NCBI GenBank assembly: GCA_030544215.1 | Contig: JARZZO010000003.1 | Location: 22,205,879-22,269,878 of the forward strand | Direction: 5' to 3' | From: Zantedeschia hybrid cultivar | Lineage: Eukaryota > Streptophyta > Magnoliopsida > Alismatales > Araceae | DNA: 64,000 bases | In this document: positions 19,155 through 31,060 of the stretch, in pieces | How positions within the stretch are numbered: the first letter of the stretch is position 1 | Layout of the letters: each line of letters begins with the position of its first letter | Made by a program: the position numbers and the translations under genes | Notes under the pieces: model-generated | Database searches by the model: none | What the model was told of the DNA's origin: nothing | Seen by the model: only the letters and a program-made list of their open reading frames with translations

Positions 19155-22027
19155 ATGGAGCACGGCAGATTGAGCCGGAAATGCTAGAGGATATTCGGCG
19201 TGCCCAAGCTAGAGGGGGGCGATAGGGACATGCTCCTGACGCACCCCGAGATCTTTCAAGATCTCGCAAACTTAGCCGTGGCCGAGGAGTTCATGGAGGC
19301 TGAGGAGGCTCCATCGGCGGCACTAGCGGCGGCAGCACAAGACGAAGAAGCGGGTCCTTCAATGGTAAGCCTCGAAACCTTCTTATTATAGCACTTGGGA
19401 GATAGGGAGACCAAAAGAGGGGATGCCACGGGTCAGGGGACCGTTGGTTGAATGGTGTCGAAACCAGGTGACGCCATTCAAATGGCGTCGACCATGGCCA
19501 ACACCATTCAAGGCAGGGTTCCTATTCCAGAATTAATTTTAAAAATTAATTTTAATTGCCTATTCAGTGATTTTCTAATCGACAATTTGGCAAGGAACGG
19601 ATTTCATGGGATTTGGTGATAGTGGCATACAGGAGGCTTCCGGACTTCCAGAAGGCCCGCCTCAGGGGTATGGAGCTCGACGAGCTACTAGATATCGAGC
19701 CCTTCTAGCAGGACTTAGTCCTCCTTCTGGTGCTGAGGGAGAGGTGGGATCCGGAATGCATGGCATTCCTGATGCCATGGGGACATATGGTCCCCAGCCT
19801 CGAGGACGTAGCCAGGATCAACGGCCTTCGAGTGGAGAGCCGGGCGGTGAGCGGGATCACTTTTCCCAATTATCGTGAGATGGCAGGGCGTCTATTAGGA
19901 TCAGATGTATCTTGGCCATCGGGTAGGGAGTCTACGACCCTTCGGCGGGTGGAGGTAGAGGATGTCCTAGGACTAGAGGACCCTAGGCAGGACCAGGGGG
20001 AGTCCAGGGAAGGATTCATAGATAGGCTATCGAGGTTAGCTGCTGACTCTTATTGTTAGGATTAGAGCCAAAGGAAGTTAGTCGATCGGTAGCTTAAGGT
20101 TTTCTTAGTTTTCTTGTTTGGTCGGTTGCTCTTTGGGACGAAGGGCGACCAGATTCATTTTAGATTTTTAGGTTTGTTAGAGGATCTAGACAGGATCCAT
20201 AAGTATGCTTGGGGTGCGGCCCTTCTGTCCCACATGTTTGCCGACCTGTCCGTGGTTACGCAAGACTGTAAGACCACCATCAGTGGCTACGCGCCATTCC
20301 TTCAGGTATTCAATTTGTCTTTACTTATTTATTTCATGATTATTTGATTATGATCCAATGCATGTGATGATGATGATTCTAACTTATAAGTTCACATATG
20401 CCAATATGGACTTATTACTACTTTCCTTTGGGCAGGGCGAGTCCCTCAGATCAGCCGGCAGCGGTCCCACTGGTGCGAGGTGGCGGCCGATAGTGGACAC
20501 GGCCCCACAGCATCACCAGCTGACGGCCCTCCGCCGTCAGTTCTTGGACTACCCCAAGCTACTGGTAAGTTATTTATTTAATGCAATGATGTTTATCTTT
20601 AATTAAATGCAATTTATTGATTGTGAATGCAACTAACTTAAATGCATGCAGGTTATCTGGCGCCCATATTTGGGCGTGGATGAGGCGGGGCAGCCATGGG
20701 TGACAATTGGCAGAGCGAGATTCGGCAGGTAGATATGGGTGCACTGCCTAAATGAGATCGAGCTACTGCACCAGTGGCTCACCATGAGGACCTTGGGCCT
20801 CCATCAAGAATGGGTCCAGGAGGAGATCCTGGAGGGGATTGACAAATCGATGAGGGGGAAGCAGACGTGCACGGACTGGCGTGTCAAGTTCCTTGACCAG
20901 TTCGACAACTGGCACCAGGGCGGTGTTCCAGTAGAGTCACGCGCGGAGAGTAGCGAGGGCTACCTCCAGTAGTATCGGGTTCACTACACCTCCCAGCTGC
21001 GACAGTTGCGCCCCCTCGACGTGAGTATGCTTTTATGCCTCTTGGATTTTATTATTATCTTCATTCAAATTTGTGAATGCATGAATGACATGTGTATGTG
21101 CATGTGCAGGATGCGCGAGATGCGACCATTGTCACCCTCTGGGCTCGAGTCCAAGATGCCGTGGCCCAGTTGGAGCAGGTTCAGAAAGAGCTCCATGATC
21201 TAGTATGTATGAATTTATTATGTCATGAATGAATTCTTTTATTAATTACATATTTTGAAGCTTAGCCACTGACGGTGTTCTCTTTTTTGATACAACATGT
21301 CGCTTACACACATGCGGCCCATCCTCCTCCGCACGCAGCCGGGGCTTCTTCGTCGAGTGCCTCCCATTCTGACGCTGCCATCATCGACCTCCAGGCACAA
21401 TTGGCTCAAGCCATCCATCGAGCCTCTCTCACAGAAGAGGACTGTGCCGCTAGAGTAAGTCTTCAACCTTGACCTTTGTTCTTGAATTTGTTGTTTGTTC
21501 ATCTGATCCGCTTGGATTAACAATGTCTTCAACAGGTCGCCGAGCTTCAAGAAGCCCTACAAAGGGTTGAGGCAGAGTTGGAGCAGACCCGAGCTGCAGC
21601 TGCCCAGGCTCAGGCTGATGCTGTTCGCATCAGGGCTTTGGAGGAGCAGCTGGCACGTCTCTCCAACGATAACCTCCCTCTCGAGCTAACCAGCCTCCAA
21701 ACACGTCTAGAGATTCTTACTGAGGACCATGAGCGAGAGCGTGACGAGCGGCGACGGGCTGATGCTGAGGTGACCTCCCTTCGGGTTCAACTTGGAGTTG
21801 TCGAGTATGAGCGGCGCAATGTGGAGGAGCGTTACCGCCGTGCCTGCTAGCGAGCTCAGCAAAGGGGGCACGGGAGCGCGTTTACTGCCAGCGTTGCCAT
21901 ATCATCTGGCCAGGCGAGACCGAGCGCGATGGGGCCACCGCCACCACCTAGCCGAGCACCAGCAACATATACCCAGGATGAGGCCCAGAGCCAATATGAT
22001 GAGGGAGTTGGTGAAAGTCAGCCATGA
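19155..22027 (+). pseudogene. Antisense gene 2 of E4: spliced plant-mobile-domain protein
   Basis: Exons I can place: 19155-19364, 19595-20305, 20436-20564, 20652-21020, 21110-21202, one ending 21454 (acceptor unclear), and 21536-22027. The placed junctions are GT...AG and phase 0. The product begins MEHGRLSRK, has a plant mobile domain (ERWDPECMAFLMPWGHMVP, LEDVARINGL, KYAWGAALLSHMF, RRQFLDYPKLLVIWRPY, HCLNEIELLHQ), then a glutamine/alanine-rich coiled coil (LEEQLARLSNDN) and a proline-rich end at TGA 22025. In-frame stops at 19185, 19706, 20057, 20063, 20090, 20730, 20970 and 21848 are all TAG. PMD proteins (MAIN/MAIL1 family) act in plant genome regulation, and some are carried by transposons. 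Its role here is unknown. No frameshift is needed. Confidence 0.75.
19449..19516 (+). repeat. Double palindrome unit inside intron 1 of antisense gene 2
   Basis: TTGAATGGTGTC, spacer, GACGCCATTCAAATGGCGTC, spacer, AACACCATTCAA. A clean two-part palindrome of about 68 bases, located in the first intron. Confidence 0.75.
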
Positions 22028-23293
22028 GGGCTATCGATGCTGATGATGACGTACTTTCTTCTTTTTGGGTCCTGATGATGGACTTCATCTTTTACATGTA
22101 AAAAACTCTTGATATATGAATGAAACTCCTTTGTACTTCCCTTGCCTTCTTTGACTTTGAATCTCTTTGGATACCTGTCCCTTGCATGTGACTTGAACAA
22201 ACAGGTTAAGTTTCTGTTCTGGCTTAGCCCCTTGCCCGGTTAATAAACCATCTACTTGATCCTATCATTGGTAGAAGGGTTAAGGGGCGAAGCCTTTATT
22301 TAATGAAGGCAAATAATTAAAAGTAAATAATTAAAGACAATGCAACATACAAACATGCAAATGTTTACTGAAAATTAAGAACATGTAACATTCATGATCT
22401 AGCAGACAAATGCTAACTGAAATATTTTTGTTTTGCAATTGCAATTTTCGAAATATCCAATTTCTTTTGTGATTTTGTTGTATTCAATTTTTTTGTGATT
22501 TTGAAATATTTGACTAAACTAAGGACCAGCATGGTACGTGGATCAAAAGAGTATATACATTCAATAACTTAATTCCCAAATCATTCTTTAATCACCTAAT
22601 CCCGACTCATTGTGATTGAATTATGTTATGATCGTGATCCCATTTGATGGTATGATCCTTAGTCAACCTAGGCCATTCTTCAAGTTTGGAGTACGCCTCT
22701 TTTAGATGGAAAGGAAGAATTGGTCTATAAAGCCTATGAGAGGGTTCCGAAGACCCAAAAAGATGTCCTTCATTTACCCAATTATCTATTGGGGTTCGGT
22801 CATTTTCACTTCCACGGGATATTTAACGACCTTATGCTCCCTTTTCATTTGATTTTGTGGCTTTTTGATGTAATGTTCGTAATGTTGAATGGCCTTTTGA
22901 TTTTGTTGGCTTTTGGCTTTTGCTCTCTTTTTTTTGTGGGGCGGATCTCCCCCTTTTTTTTATGACGGCCTCCTACTAAGATGCCGGGTATTTTTGGTAG
23001 TCTATTCTAAGCTTTGTTCCGACATCGTGAGCCGAGAATAAAAATAGAAGTTTTGTTCAAAAATGAATGAGTTGTACTTTTACACCCTTAGTCAAACTTT
23101 TGGTATTCCTCGGGCTTCGCATCTCTTCTTACTTACGAACCAAACGTGTTTATGTGAAATAATGCGTTTGGATTAGATTATCAAAGACTAACGAGGGAAT
23201 TTGAGTTTTCGAATTTTTAGACTCCACTGGTCTTTGCACCATGCTGATCGACGTACTTATCTAAGGGTAGTATTTGTTAAGATACAAACCATT
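22028..23293. other. E4 region between antisense gene 2 and pol
   Basis: About 1.27 kb that probably holds the 3' untranslated parts of both the antisense gene (rightward) and pol (leftward). It is AT- and T-rich. The plus-strand open frame 22720-22965 is rich in F and L with no recognisable domain, and I do not call it. Confidence 0.5.
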
Positions 23294-24244
23294 CTAGGGA
23301 TGCATTAATCCTTGTCCTTCTGCATTAATGAAGCAATAGGCATTATCAGTAAAAGCATGCGAGATAACATAAGGACCTTCCCAATTAGGTTGGAGCTTAG
23401 AACGCGGACCACCAGGTTTTACAAATATTCTTTTAACAACTATTTCACCAACTTTGAATTTTTGTTCAATGTCTTTCTTTTGATAAAAACGTGCTAATCT
23501 ATTCTGATATACTCGTGCATGATTAGCGACTGACCATCCCTTCTCGTCTAAAAGTTCCAACTGAGTGAGGAGTGTTGAACGATGTTCATCAAGAGAAAAC
23601 TCCTTGTTCAACTGTACTCTCAAGGACGGGCTATGGACTTTGTATGGAACTACCACCTCCATTCCGAATGTTAAAGAATACGGAGTTTGCCCAGTGGGCA
23701 TGCAGATTGAAGATTGGTATGCCCATAAAGCCTCCATTAATTTCTCTGGCCAATTAGAGAACTTATTAGATTTACACGTTTTCATGATAATTTTTATCAA
23801 AGTCTTATTAGTTGACTCTACTTGGCCATTGCCTTGCGGATAATAAGGAGATGAATGATGCAATGCAATTTTATAGTTGTCACAGAGGTCCTTCAGCTCT
23901 TGTGATATGAACTGCGGTCCATTGTCGGTGACGATGGTGCTTGGAATTCCAAATCTTGTGATGATGTTCTTCATGATAAACTTACAGACTGTTGACGCTT
24001 TGACTTCCGTGTAAGCTTCGGCTTTTGCCCATTTGGTGAAGTATTCCGTTGCCATAAGAATGAAGGATTTTTGCTTAATGCCGGAATTGGGATCACTAAG
24101 AGGTCCAATGATGTCGAAAGACCACATGGAGAAAGGCCACGGGGAGGAAACGGGATGTAGTGAAGATGCGGGGGAATGGATCTTGTCGGCATGGAGTTGA
24201 CATTTAGCACACCTACGGACATACCCTACACAATCTTCTTCCAT
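23294..24244 (-). pseudogene. E4 integrase
   Basis: The 316-residue frame lacks the N-terminal histidines but keeps the zinc cysteines (RRCAKCQ at 10-16). The catalytic triad is intact: D44 (FDIIGPL), D107 (TDNGPQF) and E143 (NGQVESTNK), with the standard 35 residues between the last two. The C-terminal part has SPSLRVQLN, HARVYQNRLARFY and PNWEGPYVISHAF, as in E6. Upstream bases to about 24470 encode the decayed zinc-finger start, with stops. The segment is open by itself, but pol as a whole is broken. Confidence 0.9.
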
Positions 24245-24571
24245 GATTGGTCAATAGAATCCTTGTCTAAGGATCTTCTTTGATAACATCTGTTCGTTAA
24301 CGTGGCCACCACAAACTCCAGCATGAGTTCCTTTCATAACCTTCCAAAACTCATCCTTGTCCATGCATCTCATAAGAACACCATCAAAACTTCGTTTATA
24401 AAGTGCTCCTCCAACTAGAGTGTATCTCTAAGCAACTCTCTTGATAACCCTTTTCTCCCCAGTTATGGCTTCTTCAGGGTACGATTGATCTTCACAATAT
24501 TTGGCAATCTCAAAATACTATGGTTTATCTTTATCTTTCACCTCTTCTTGTAATTCCAATAGCATAATTTC

Positions 24572-25086
24572 TCACTTCTCTACAATATCTCTATCTCTTA
24601 CCTTCTTCAACAATTTCTCCTTAGTCCTAAGGAATGAATGGTCTTTCACGGCGAGTGAAAGACGCCTATAGACGATGATTGATTCAGATTGTTTGCTGAT
24701 TGAGAAATTTAGGGATGATGCGAGAGAAGCTAGAGTGTCGGCTAGAATGTTTTGATTCCAAGGAACATGGACAAAGATCAATCTAGTAAAAAGCTTGGCA
24801 TAAGCAGAAGTGAGTTTGGATGAAGAGTTCGGTACTTGGTGAGCACTTGGCAAAGGATTAGCTAACTATTACCTACAATCATGATCTTGGTGGCACCATG
24901 GAGATGAGCAGCCTCGAGACCGGCTAGAAGAGCCTCATATTCAGCAATGTTTTTGGTGACAGGAAAGTCAAGCTGAACAATGCCGATACCCTTACCATGA
25001 GAGTTTAGAGCTCCATCAAAATGCAGAGTCCACATATCTTTTTTGATTCTATCTATAGACATCAGTTCCTCATCCAAAAACTTCAA
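24572..25086 (-). pseudogene. E4 second RNase H (archaeal-like)
   Basis: Two fragments in different frames (24862-25086 and 24572-24853). The first has LHFDGALNSHGKGIG and NIAEYEALLAGLEAAHLHG. The second has FVHVPWNQNILADTLASLAS. Compared with E6, acids D (FDGA), E (AEYEAL) and D (LADTLAS) are kept; the GDSQ acid lies at the break and reads GNS. A second, archaeal-type RNase H after the usual one is a reported hallmark of the Tat lineage. Confidence 0.8.
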
Positions 25087-25212
25087 TCAGACTGGATCAA
25101 AACGAGGAAGAGGGTGATGAGCAAGATGTTCTGCGATGGCATAACCTTTGATTAATTTTTATTGAATGTAGATGATATCAAATTGAGATAGAAAGCTTTG
25201 CCAACCCGCTAA

Positions 25213-25479
25213 TCAATCTGTAAGAAGGGATTTCTCAATGAGGAACTTGATTGGATTCATCCTAACGATGAGATGGACCTCATGATCCAGAAAATAGTGC
25301 TTCAACTTTTGAACCACCCAGACTAATGTAGCACAAGTCTTCTCCATCGCCATGTATCTTTGTTCTGCGGGGTTGAGGAGTTTAGAGAGATAATAGGTAG
25401 CCCTTTCCTTCCCTACTTCATCCTCTTGTGCTAGGACATCCTCCATCGCATCATCCAGGACATAAATATATAGAATCAA
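25213..25479 (-). pseudogene. E4 first RNase H (gypsy-type, degenerate)
   Basis: Encodes ERATYYLSKLLNPAEQRYMA, then MEKTCATLVWVVQKLKHYF and HEVHLIVRMNPIKFL, matching residues ~1550-1650 of E6 gag-pol. The first catalytic aspartate is not at the expected place. Upstream sequence to 25583 connects it to RT with a frameshift. Confidence 0.8.
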
Positions 25480-25582
25480 AGTTTATCCGGAGATGGTGGT
25501 CTCAAGATAGGAGGACTTGCTAGATATGTCTTCAATCCATCGAACGCCTCCTGACACTTATCGTCCTAATAAAACTTGACTC

Positions 25583-26593
25583 CTAGCTTAGTAAGCTAGT
25601 AAAACGACTTGCACCTTTGTGAGTACTAGGAGAGAAAGCGATGAATAAATTGCAACCTCCGATCAATCCTCTTAATTCTTTCGAATTTCGGAGAGGTGGC
25701 ATCTCTCTAATAGCCTTAGCCTTGTTGGGATCGATCTCACTGCCCCGTTTCCTCACGATGAATCCTAACAACTTCCCTAATGATACACCAAATACGCACT
25801 TTTTGGGATTCATCTTCAACTGATATTCTCTTGACCTTTCTAAAACTCTCTCCAACGCCTTGGCATGCACAACCTTAGTCTTAGATTTCACTAACAGATC
25901 ATCCATATACACTTCTAAATCAATGTGCATCATGTCATGGAATATGGCCATCATAGACCTTTGGTAAGTGGCTCCAGCATTCTTAAGTCCAAATGGCATG
26001 ACAACATAACAATAAGTACCCTAAGGTGTAGTGAATGACCTCTTATCTTGGTCCTCTTCAGCCAAGTGAATCTGATTATACCTTGAGAATCCATCTATGA
26101 ATGACAGTGTTTCATAACTAGTTGTGTTGTCAATGAGTACGTCTATGTGAGGCAGTAGAAAGTTGTCTTTAGGACATGTCCGATTCAAATCTTGGAAGTC
26201 AATGCAAATCTTGACCTTCCCATCATTTTTCATGATCGGGACTATATTTGTCATCCATTGCAGATAGAGGACAACTCTAATAAACTTATCGACCTCTTCT
26301 TTCATTTTCAAAGCCATCTGAGGGTGGAATCACCTCAATTTTTGTTTAACCGGGCTAGCTCCATCTTTCAATGTTAATCGGTGTTCCACTAAGGAAGGAT
26401 CTAATCCCGGCATATCTTCATAGCCCCAGGAAAAAGTGTCTTTATAGTCTTTGAAGACTTGAACCACTGCCTCTTCATATATTTTAGAAAGATTTTTACT
26501 GACGAGGACAACCTTAGGTTCGTCTTCAGTTCCTAGATTAATCTCTTTGGTAGGCTCTTCCATGGCAGCTAAGGGTTCATTAAATCTCTTCAC
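25583..26593 (-). pseudogene. E4 reverse transcriptase
   Basis: Three frame pieces. 26330-26593 leads in (YEDMPGLDPSLVEHRLTLK). 26021-26317 is fingers/palm (VKICIDFQDLNRTCPKDNF, LSFIDGFSRYNQI). 25583-25999 has MPFGLKNAGATYQRSMMAIF and the active site YMDDLLVKS, then the thumb (LKMNPKKCVFGVSLGKLLGF). Between the last two, a TAG replaces the tryptophan of TPWGTYCY. It matches E6 closely. Non-functional because of stops and frame breaks. Confidence 0.9.
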
Positions 26594-27845
26594 TCAACTA
26601 GCATATGCCTCAGCCGCGTTCTCGTCAACTTCCTCATCTTCAGTAATGGGGTCTTTCTCGTGTAACAATTCATACACCCCATACTTGTCATCGACTAACT
26701 CATCAACTTCACATTCTTCTGGCATCTGAAAAGAATTATCTAAAAGCTGAGGAATTTGAGAGCAAGAAAGGCATCTTAAAGTTAGGTCCCGGAGGTATCT
26801 ATTTGGAACTTGTCTACCCTTAGTCTTCCTAACCTGACTTTCCTGCCTAGAATTAAACTCCCTACAACTAGACTCTCTATCTTGATCTAATGAGGACGAA
26901 GAAGGATAAAAGTCAAGAGATACAGGATGTAATACAGGTGAATCCTCCCGAGAGGAGGGGCAAAGTAGATCTAGAAGAGAATCTTGCCCGAATGACCCGT
27001 GCGATGAGGTATAATCAGACAAGTAGTATAATGTTTCCTCAACGAGGATTTGAGAGGAGGAAGTTATCGAATTTGCATTTATTTATTTTTTGAAAATTTT
27101 GAGTGTTAATCATGAAACATGAATGAATATGTAAAGGAGGAGGATGAGAAGATGAAGGTAGCGGTACTAAGAACAAAGGATTAGGGAGATCATATAATAG
27201 TATGTTCCAGATCAGATCATGGATCGTCTCATGGTCGAGAGGAATCTGATAAATCAGGTCCACGGGGGACAGAGTAATAATGATAGGCGGGGCTGGAGGA
27301 ATGTCTTCAGTGATGACCTTCGACAAACTCGGGGTCAGGAGCAGAGTACGGAACAGTGTATGGAAGGTGAAAACATGACGCGGATAAGTTCCTCTCTAAA
27401 GAAGATAAGTGGTGAATCCAGGTTCATAAGGGTCATCGGGCTCTCCTTCGTCTGTCTCTTCACTTAGCAAAATTCTCTTATCAAAAATAGACCCAGGCCC
27501 TTCAAACAACTCATCAATCAACGGAGCCCACTTTGGTTCTGAGGGATTAAGGAACATCCAGTTCAATGCAATGTACATGTCCCATATGTCGAACCAGCGG
27601 TACCACTCGCACTCTGGATCTTGAGTCTTCCTCCTCTTCATTGGCCGCAGAGCCTCTAAGGATTGGAATGTCAACAGTTCAGAACAGTGCCTGGCTAAGT
27701 CTCTCCCATATACGTCATGCAGGTCAAAGTGGGAAGTGATTACCACCGTGTTATCATTGTCATGGTTAATCACGGGTCCCTTAATGGAGTGTGTATATAG
27801 GGTCCAAGTTAAGGGATCCTGGTTTTCTTTGCACGGGATGGTCAT
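26594..27845 (-). pseudogene. E4 pol spacer with unassigned domain
   Basis: Lies between the G-patch and RT. The frame 27396-27845 encodes about 150 residues with VVITSHFDLHDVYGRDLARH, SLEALRPMKRRKTQDPECEW and YRWFDIWDMYIALN, then an acidic end. The same domain is present in E5 (36021-36524) with many conserved positions but is not evident in E6. I do not recognise it. The part 26594-27022 is a low-similarity acidic linker. Confidence 0.6.
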
Positions 27846-27974
27846 TGTCTTTCAGATTTTCTGACCATCTTTGTCTTCATACTGCTGAACAATCTGTCGT
27901 TTCACCTTCACTGGCCTATAGCCCAGACCATTACCACGTATCCTTCTTTTGTCTTTGATAGGCTTGCTTCGGCC

Positions 27975-28214
27975 CTACAATTGTGTGCCCAGTTCTTTTC
28001 CTGGTTGATAGCCACCCTTCATCATGATGTCCCAACCAGGGGTACTCACGCACTTCCCCATTTTCACAGCATCAACTTGACAAGGAACAGGTATAGTGGC
28101 TTTTAAAGGATTACCCGAGGGAGAGTAGACCTGTAATACCGACAAAATGAGTTGGTGGGCAGGTAAAGGAGTCAGTTTGATGTTCAAAGAATGAGCAGTA
28201 GCAAGGATCGTCAT
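27975..28214 (-). pseudogene. E4 G-patch-like segment
   Basis: Contains STPGWDIMMKGGYQPGKELG, a glycine pattern like the G-patch (compare GWQLMSKMGYSSGSGLG in E6). It follows the protease, where G-patch motifs occur in some retroelements and are linked to nucleic-acid binding. The stop at 27975 follows directly. Confidence 0.65.
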
Positions 28215-28298
28215 ACTCGTTACTTTAATAATCTGTCCCTTATAAGGAAACTTGAGGCATTGATGGTTTGTAAAGGGTATGGCCTCAAGGGATTTGAT

Positions 28299-29170
28299 TT
28301 AGGGACGGCCAAAGATGCCTTTTAAAGAGGGGTTGATCTCCAAGATGTGGAACTCAACCTCGGCATGACAAATGGGACCTAACTCTACCTTTAAGTAAAC
28401 CATTCCCAGAGGGGAACGGGTAGAGTTGTCGTAGGTGAAGGTAACCACTTTTCTTTGGGTACACCACATAATTCTAGGGTCTTTGGTGATAGCACATTGA
28501 TAGAAGCCCCTGTATCGACTAGACATGCATCCACAGCTTTCTTGCAAATATTCACTATAATGCTTAGTGCCATGCTCCTAGCCGCTGGTGGTGCTAGTTC
28601 ATATGTGTGAACCGTTATAGAGGGTTGATCCCCCTGTAGTGCAGTTATCCTCTCTACTGGCACATCTTCACTGACCATCATTCTCTGTAGATACTCCATG
28701 AGAGCCTCTTGATGGATCTCGGATCTTTTGATCTGCTTTAGTATAGAAATGCATACCGATGTTCTGTCCAGATGTTTTAGTAGGTCATACTGAGTGCTAG
28801 GTGCACTCTCATCATTATGAATTTCTTCTGACAGCTGTGATGGGTCGTCTCTTACTGTGGCTTGAGGGAAGACCTTATTGAAGATTCTCCCGCTCCGGAG
28901 TGTATGGTGTTCAATATTGGAAGGTCCAGGTGAGATCTTAAGTACCGCCGTGTTGATGAGGGGTTTATAGGGGATGATGGATTCGTAAACGGGTGATGGT
29001 GGGGGGTTTTTTGGTGGAGGTGATAGAACGCGGATGAGTGGCTTGGAGGGTTGTATGGTATTGGGGTGAATGGTTGGTGCAGGTGACGTGGGAAATGCTA
29101 TGCGTAGCAATGGTTTAGAAGGCATAAGGGGTTCGTGGTTGGGTTGCGGAGGGTTATTTGGTGGAGGCAT
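28299..29170 (-). pseudogene. E4 proline-rich linker and aspartic protease
   Basis: 28391-29170 begins with a proline-rich repeat region (PSKPLLRI, PSKPLIRV, PYKPLI), then a linker (LLKHLDRTSVCISILKQI). The protease core follows: CLVDTGASINVLSPKTLELC. After a frame change near 28450 it continues in another frame with YDNSTRSPLGMVYLKVELGP and FHILEINPSLKGIFGRP. The catalytic DTGA is present. In Tat elements this enzyme cleaves the Gag-Pol precursor. Broken by the frameshift. Confidence 0.85.
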
Positions 29171-29329
29171 GGTGGCGGAGGGGGTAATGGGTTTAAGGAA
29201 AGTAGGAGGTGGAGTGGGTCTATGGTAGGCGGGTGTCGGTATGGGAGTAACAATTATGGCTTCTGGTTTGGGTATGCGGAGAATGCAGCGAGGCGGTTTC
29301 TCAGCAGTACTCGGGGTGTGACATGTTGA

Positions 29330-29866
29330 GTAGACAGAGGAGGATTCCTAATCCTTCCATTGTTACCCCCTATTAGCCTCAGACTGGCTATTAGTAAGAA
29401 TTGGGGCGACCTAGTTTTGATTCTCCGGCAGCAGGTTCTGCACTATACCCATGTTTGGTGATGTTGTTGCCTGTGCTGGTGCCCTTTGCATCTGTTGTTG
29501 TTGCTGTTGTGGCTATTGTTATTGCTACGGTTGTGATCTTCTTGTCTTCAGGGCAGCTATGTATTTTCTCATCTCCTCCCAGTCAATACCCCCTTCTTCA
29601 TTTAGGTCATGGATGTAGTCCCTGAATTGGAAACATGCATCCACTGTATGCCCGGATTGTCTATAGAAGACGCAATACCTGGAGGCATCAACATTCTGGG
29701 GCTAGACAGTTTTCTCCTTTGGCAAGACCAAAGCATGGGATGCCATAAGGGCGTTGAATATGTCTGCTAGAGACTCCGAGAGCTAAGGATCGGACACCCG
29801 CTTTGTGCCTAGAGGTTTTCTCTGCTGATTGTAATCGCTTGGGGGGGTACATTATGATATGCTGGC
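29330..29866 (-). pseudogene. E4 gag C-terminal part
   Basis: The minus strand near 29540-29830 encodes a decayed match to E6 gag residues ~465-510 (pattern CFxFRDYIHDLNEEGGIDWEEMRKY). It is separated from the rest of gag by S1. A glutamine/alanine-rich stretch lies at 29480-29530. Confidence 0.65.
29862..29866 (+). repeat. Target duplication of S1, left
   Basis: CTGGC, compared with CTGGT at 32063-32067: four of five bases match, consistent with one later substitution. Confidence 0.65.
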
Positions 29867-29961
29867 TATAAGGATTGAGGTTTTCGATCCGATTATTGAG
29901 TCAGTTTCAGGGTCGGATCCCTTGGTTTGGGCCTTTGTGGGACTGGGGCTTGTGTTATTTT

Positions 29962-30185
29962 TCACGTCGCGCTTGCGAGATGCGGTTCAAACGGTGTCCA
30001 GTGAGGTGGACGCATTTTAAGTTGTGCCATGTGGGCTGGTTTTGGGCCGCAGGAGCACGGCCCTGGTCTTATCGTCTGAACGACGTCTTGAATGGACGAC
30101 GCCATTCAGAGTATGGCCCTGATATGTCAGCTTACGACCCAACTTGTCGTCTGATTGGCGTCGACCTTGGATGACGCATTTTAGT
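29962..30185 (+). repeat. Palindrome array, S1, proximal
   Basis: Units such as CTGAACGACGTCTTGAATGG then GACGACGCCATTCAG, and CTGATTGGCGTCGACC then GATGACGCATTTTAG, just before the CT tract. Confidence 0.75.
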
Positions 30186-30728
30186 TAGTTTCGGTTTGAC
30201 CCCGCGAACCTTCCCTCCTTTCCCTCATTCACTCCATTTCTCTCTCTCTCCTCCCTCTCCCCTTCGATCCGTCCGGTGCCTCCCTCCCCTTTTCCTTCCT
30301 TCCCTCTCCCCATTCCTCCTCTCCCTCCACTCCATCAACCTCCTAACTCCCACCACCATTTCCTCCGCGGCGCATTTCTCTCCGGATGGCGGCCGACGTC
30401 CCGGTAGAGTAACGGCGTCCACGGCGGTACTGGCGGCGGCTCGTGACGTGGCGGTTAGACGGCTTGGAGCTTGGAGGAGTTCGAGTAACTGGTATGGTGA
30501 CGATCCTCACATTGTTTTGTTTAAAACCATGTTTTTCCTGCTTTCAAGTATGTTTAGGAGATTTTTGAAGTGAAATGCTTATATCACAAAATTAGGATTG
30601 GTGGGTTTTTATTGGATATTTGGGTTCTCCTCCTACTCCTCTATTTTATGGCATTTTTGTGCCATTTCGGAAAGAAAATCCCACTTTGTGAATTAGGAGG
30701 AGGCAGAGGGAGAACCTGTCTGTGAGAG

Positions 30729-31060
30729 TTAAATGGCGTATGGGGACAGCGATGCCATTTTAAAGGCGGCTTCCACCCAGGACGTGATTTATCCCAGATA
30801 ACAAACTCTGTCTTTGGATTGAATAGCATCTAGGGATAGCGACGCCATTCAAACAGCGACCTCCGTGCACGACGCGTTTTACTTTGAATCACCTCGAGGC
30901 CTGTTTTTGTTTCTGTTGTGATTAGGCGACTAGGGACAGCGATGCCTTTTAAAAGATGACTTCCGTGCACGACGCGATTTAGGCCAACTTTCGAGGCCGG
31001 TTTTCACATGAACCAGTTTAGGGGTATTGAATGACGTTGGCCTTGGGCGACGCAATTTAA
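30729..31060 (+). repeat. Palindrome array, S1, distal
   Basis: Units include TTAAATGGCGTATGG ... GATGCCATTTTAAAGGCGG and TTGAATGACGTTGGCC ... GCGACGCAATTTAAG. Several cores show CpG-to-TpG decay. Confidence 0.75.

Noticed and set aside
22720..22965. 81-codon plus-strand frame rich in F and L
   Set aside because: T-rich sequence gives hydrophobic translations; no similar frame was found in the corresponding part of E6.
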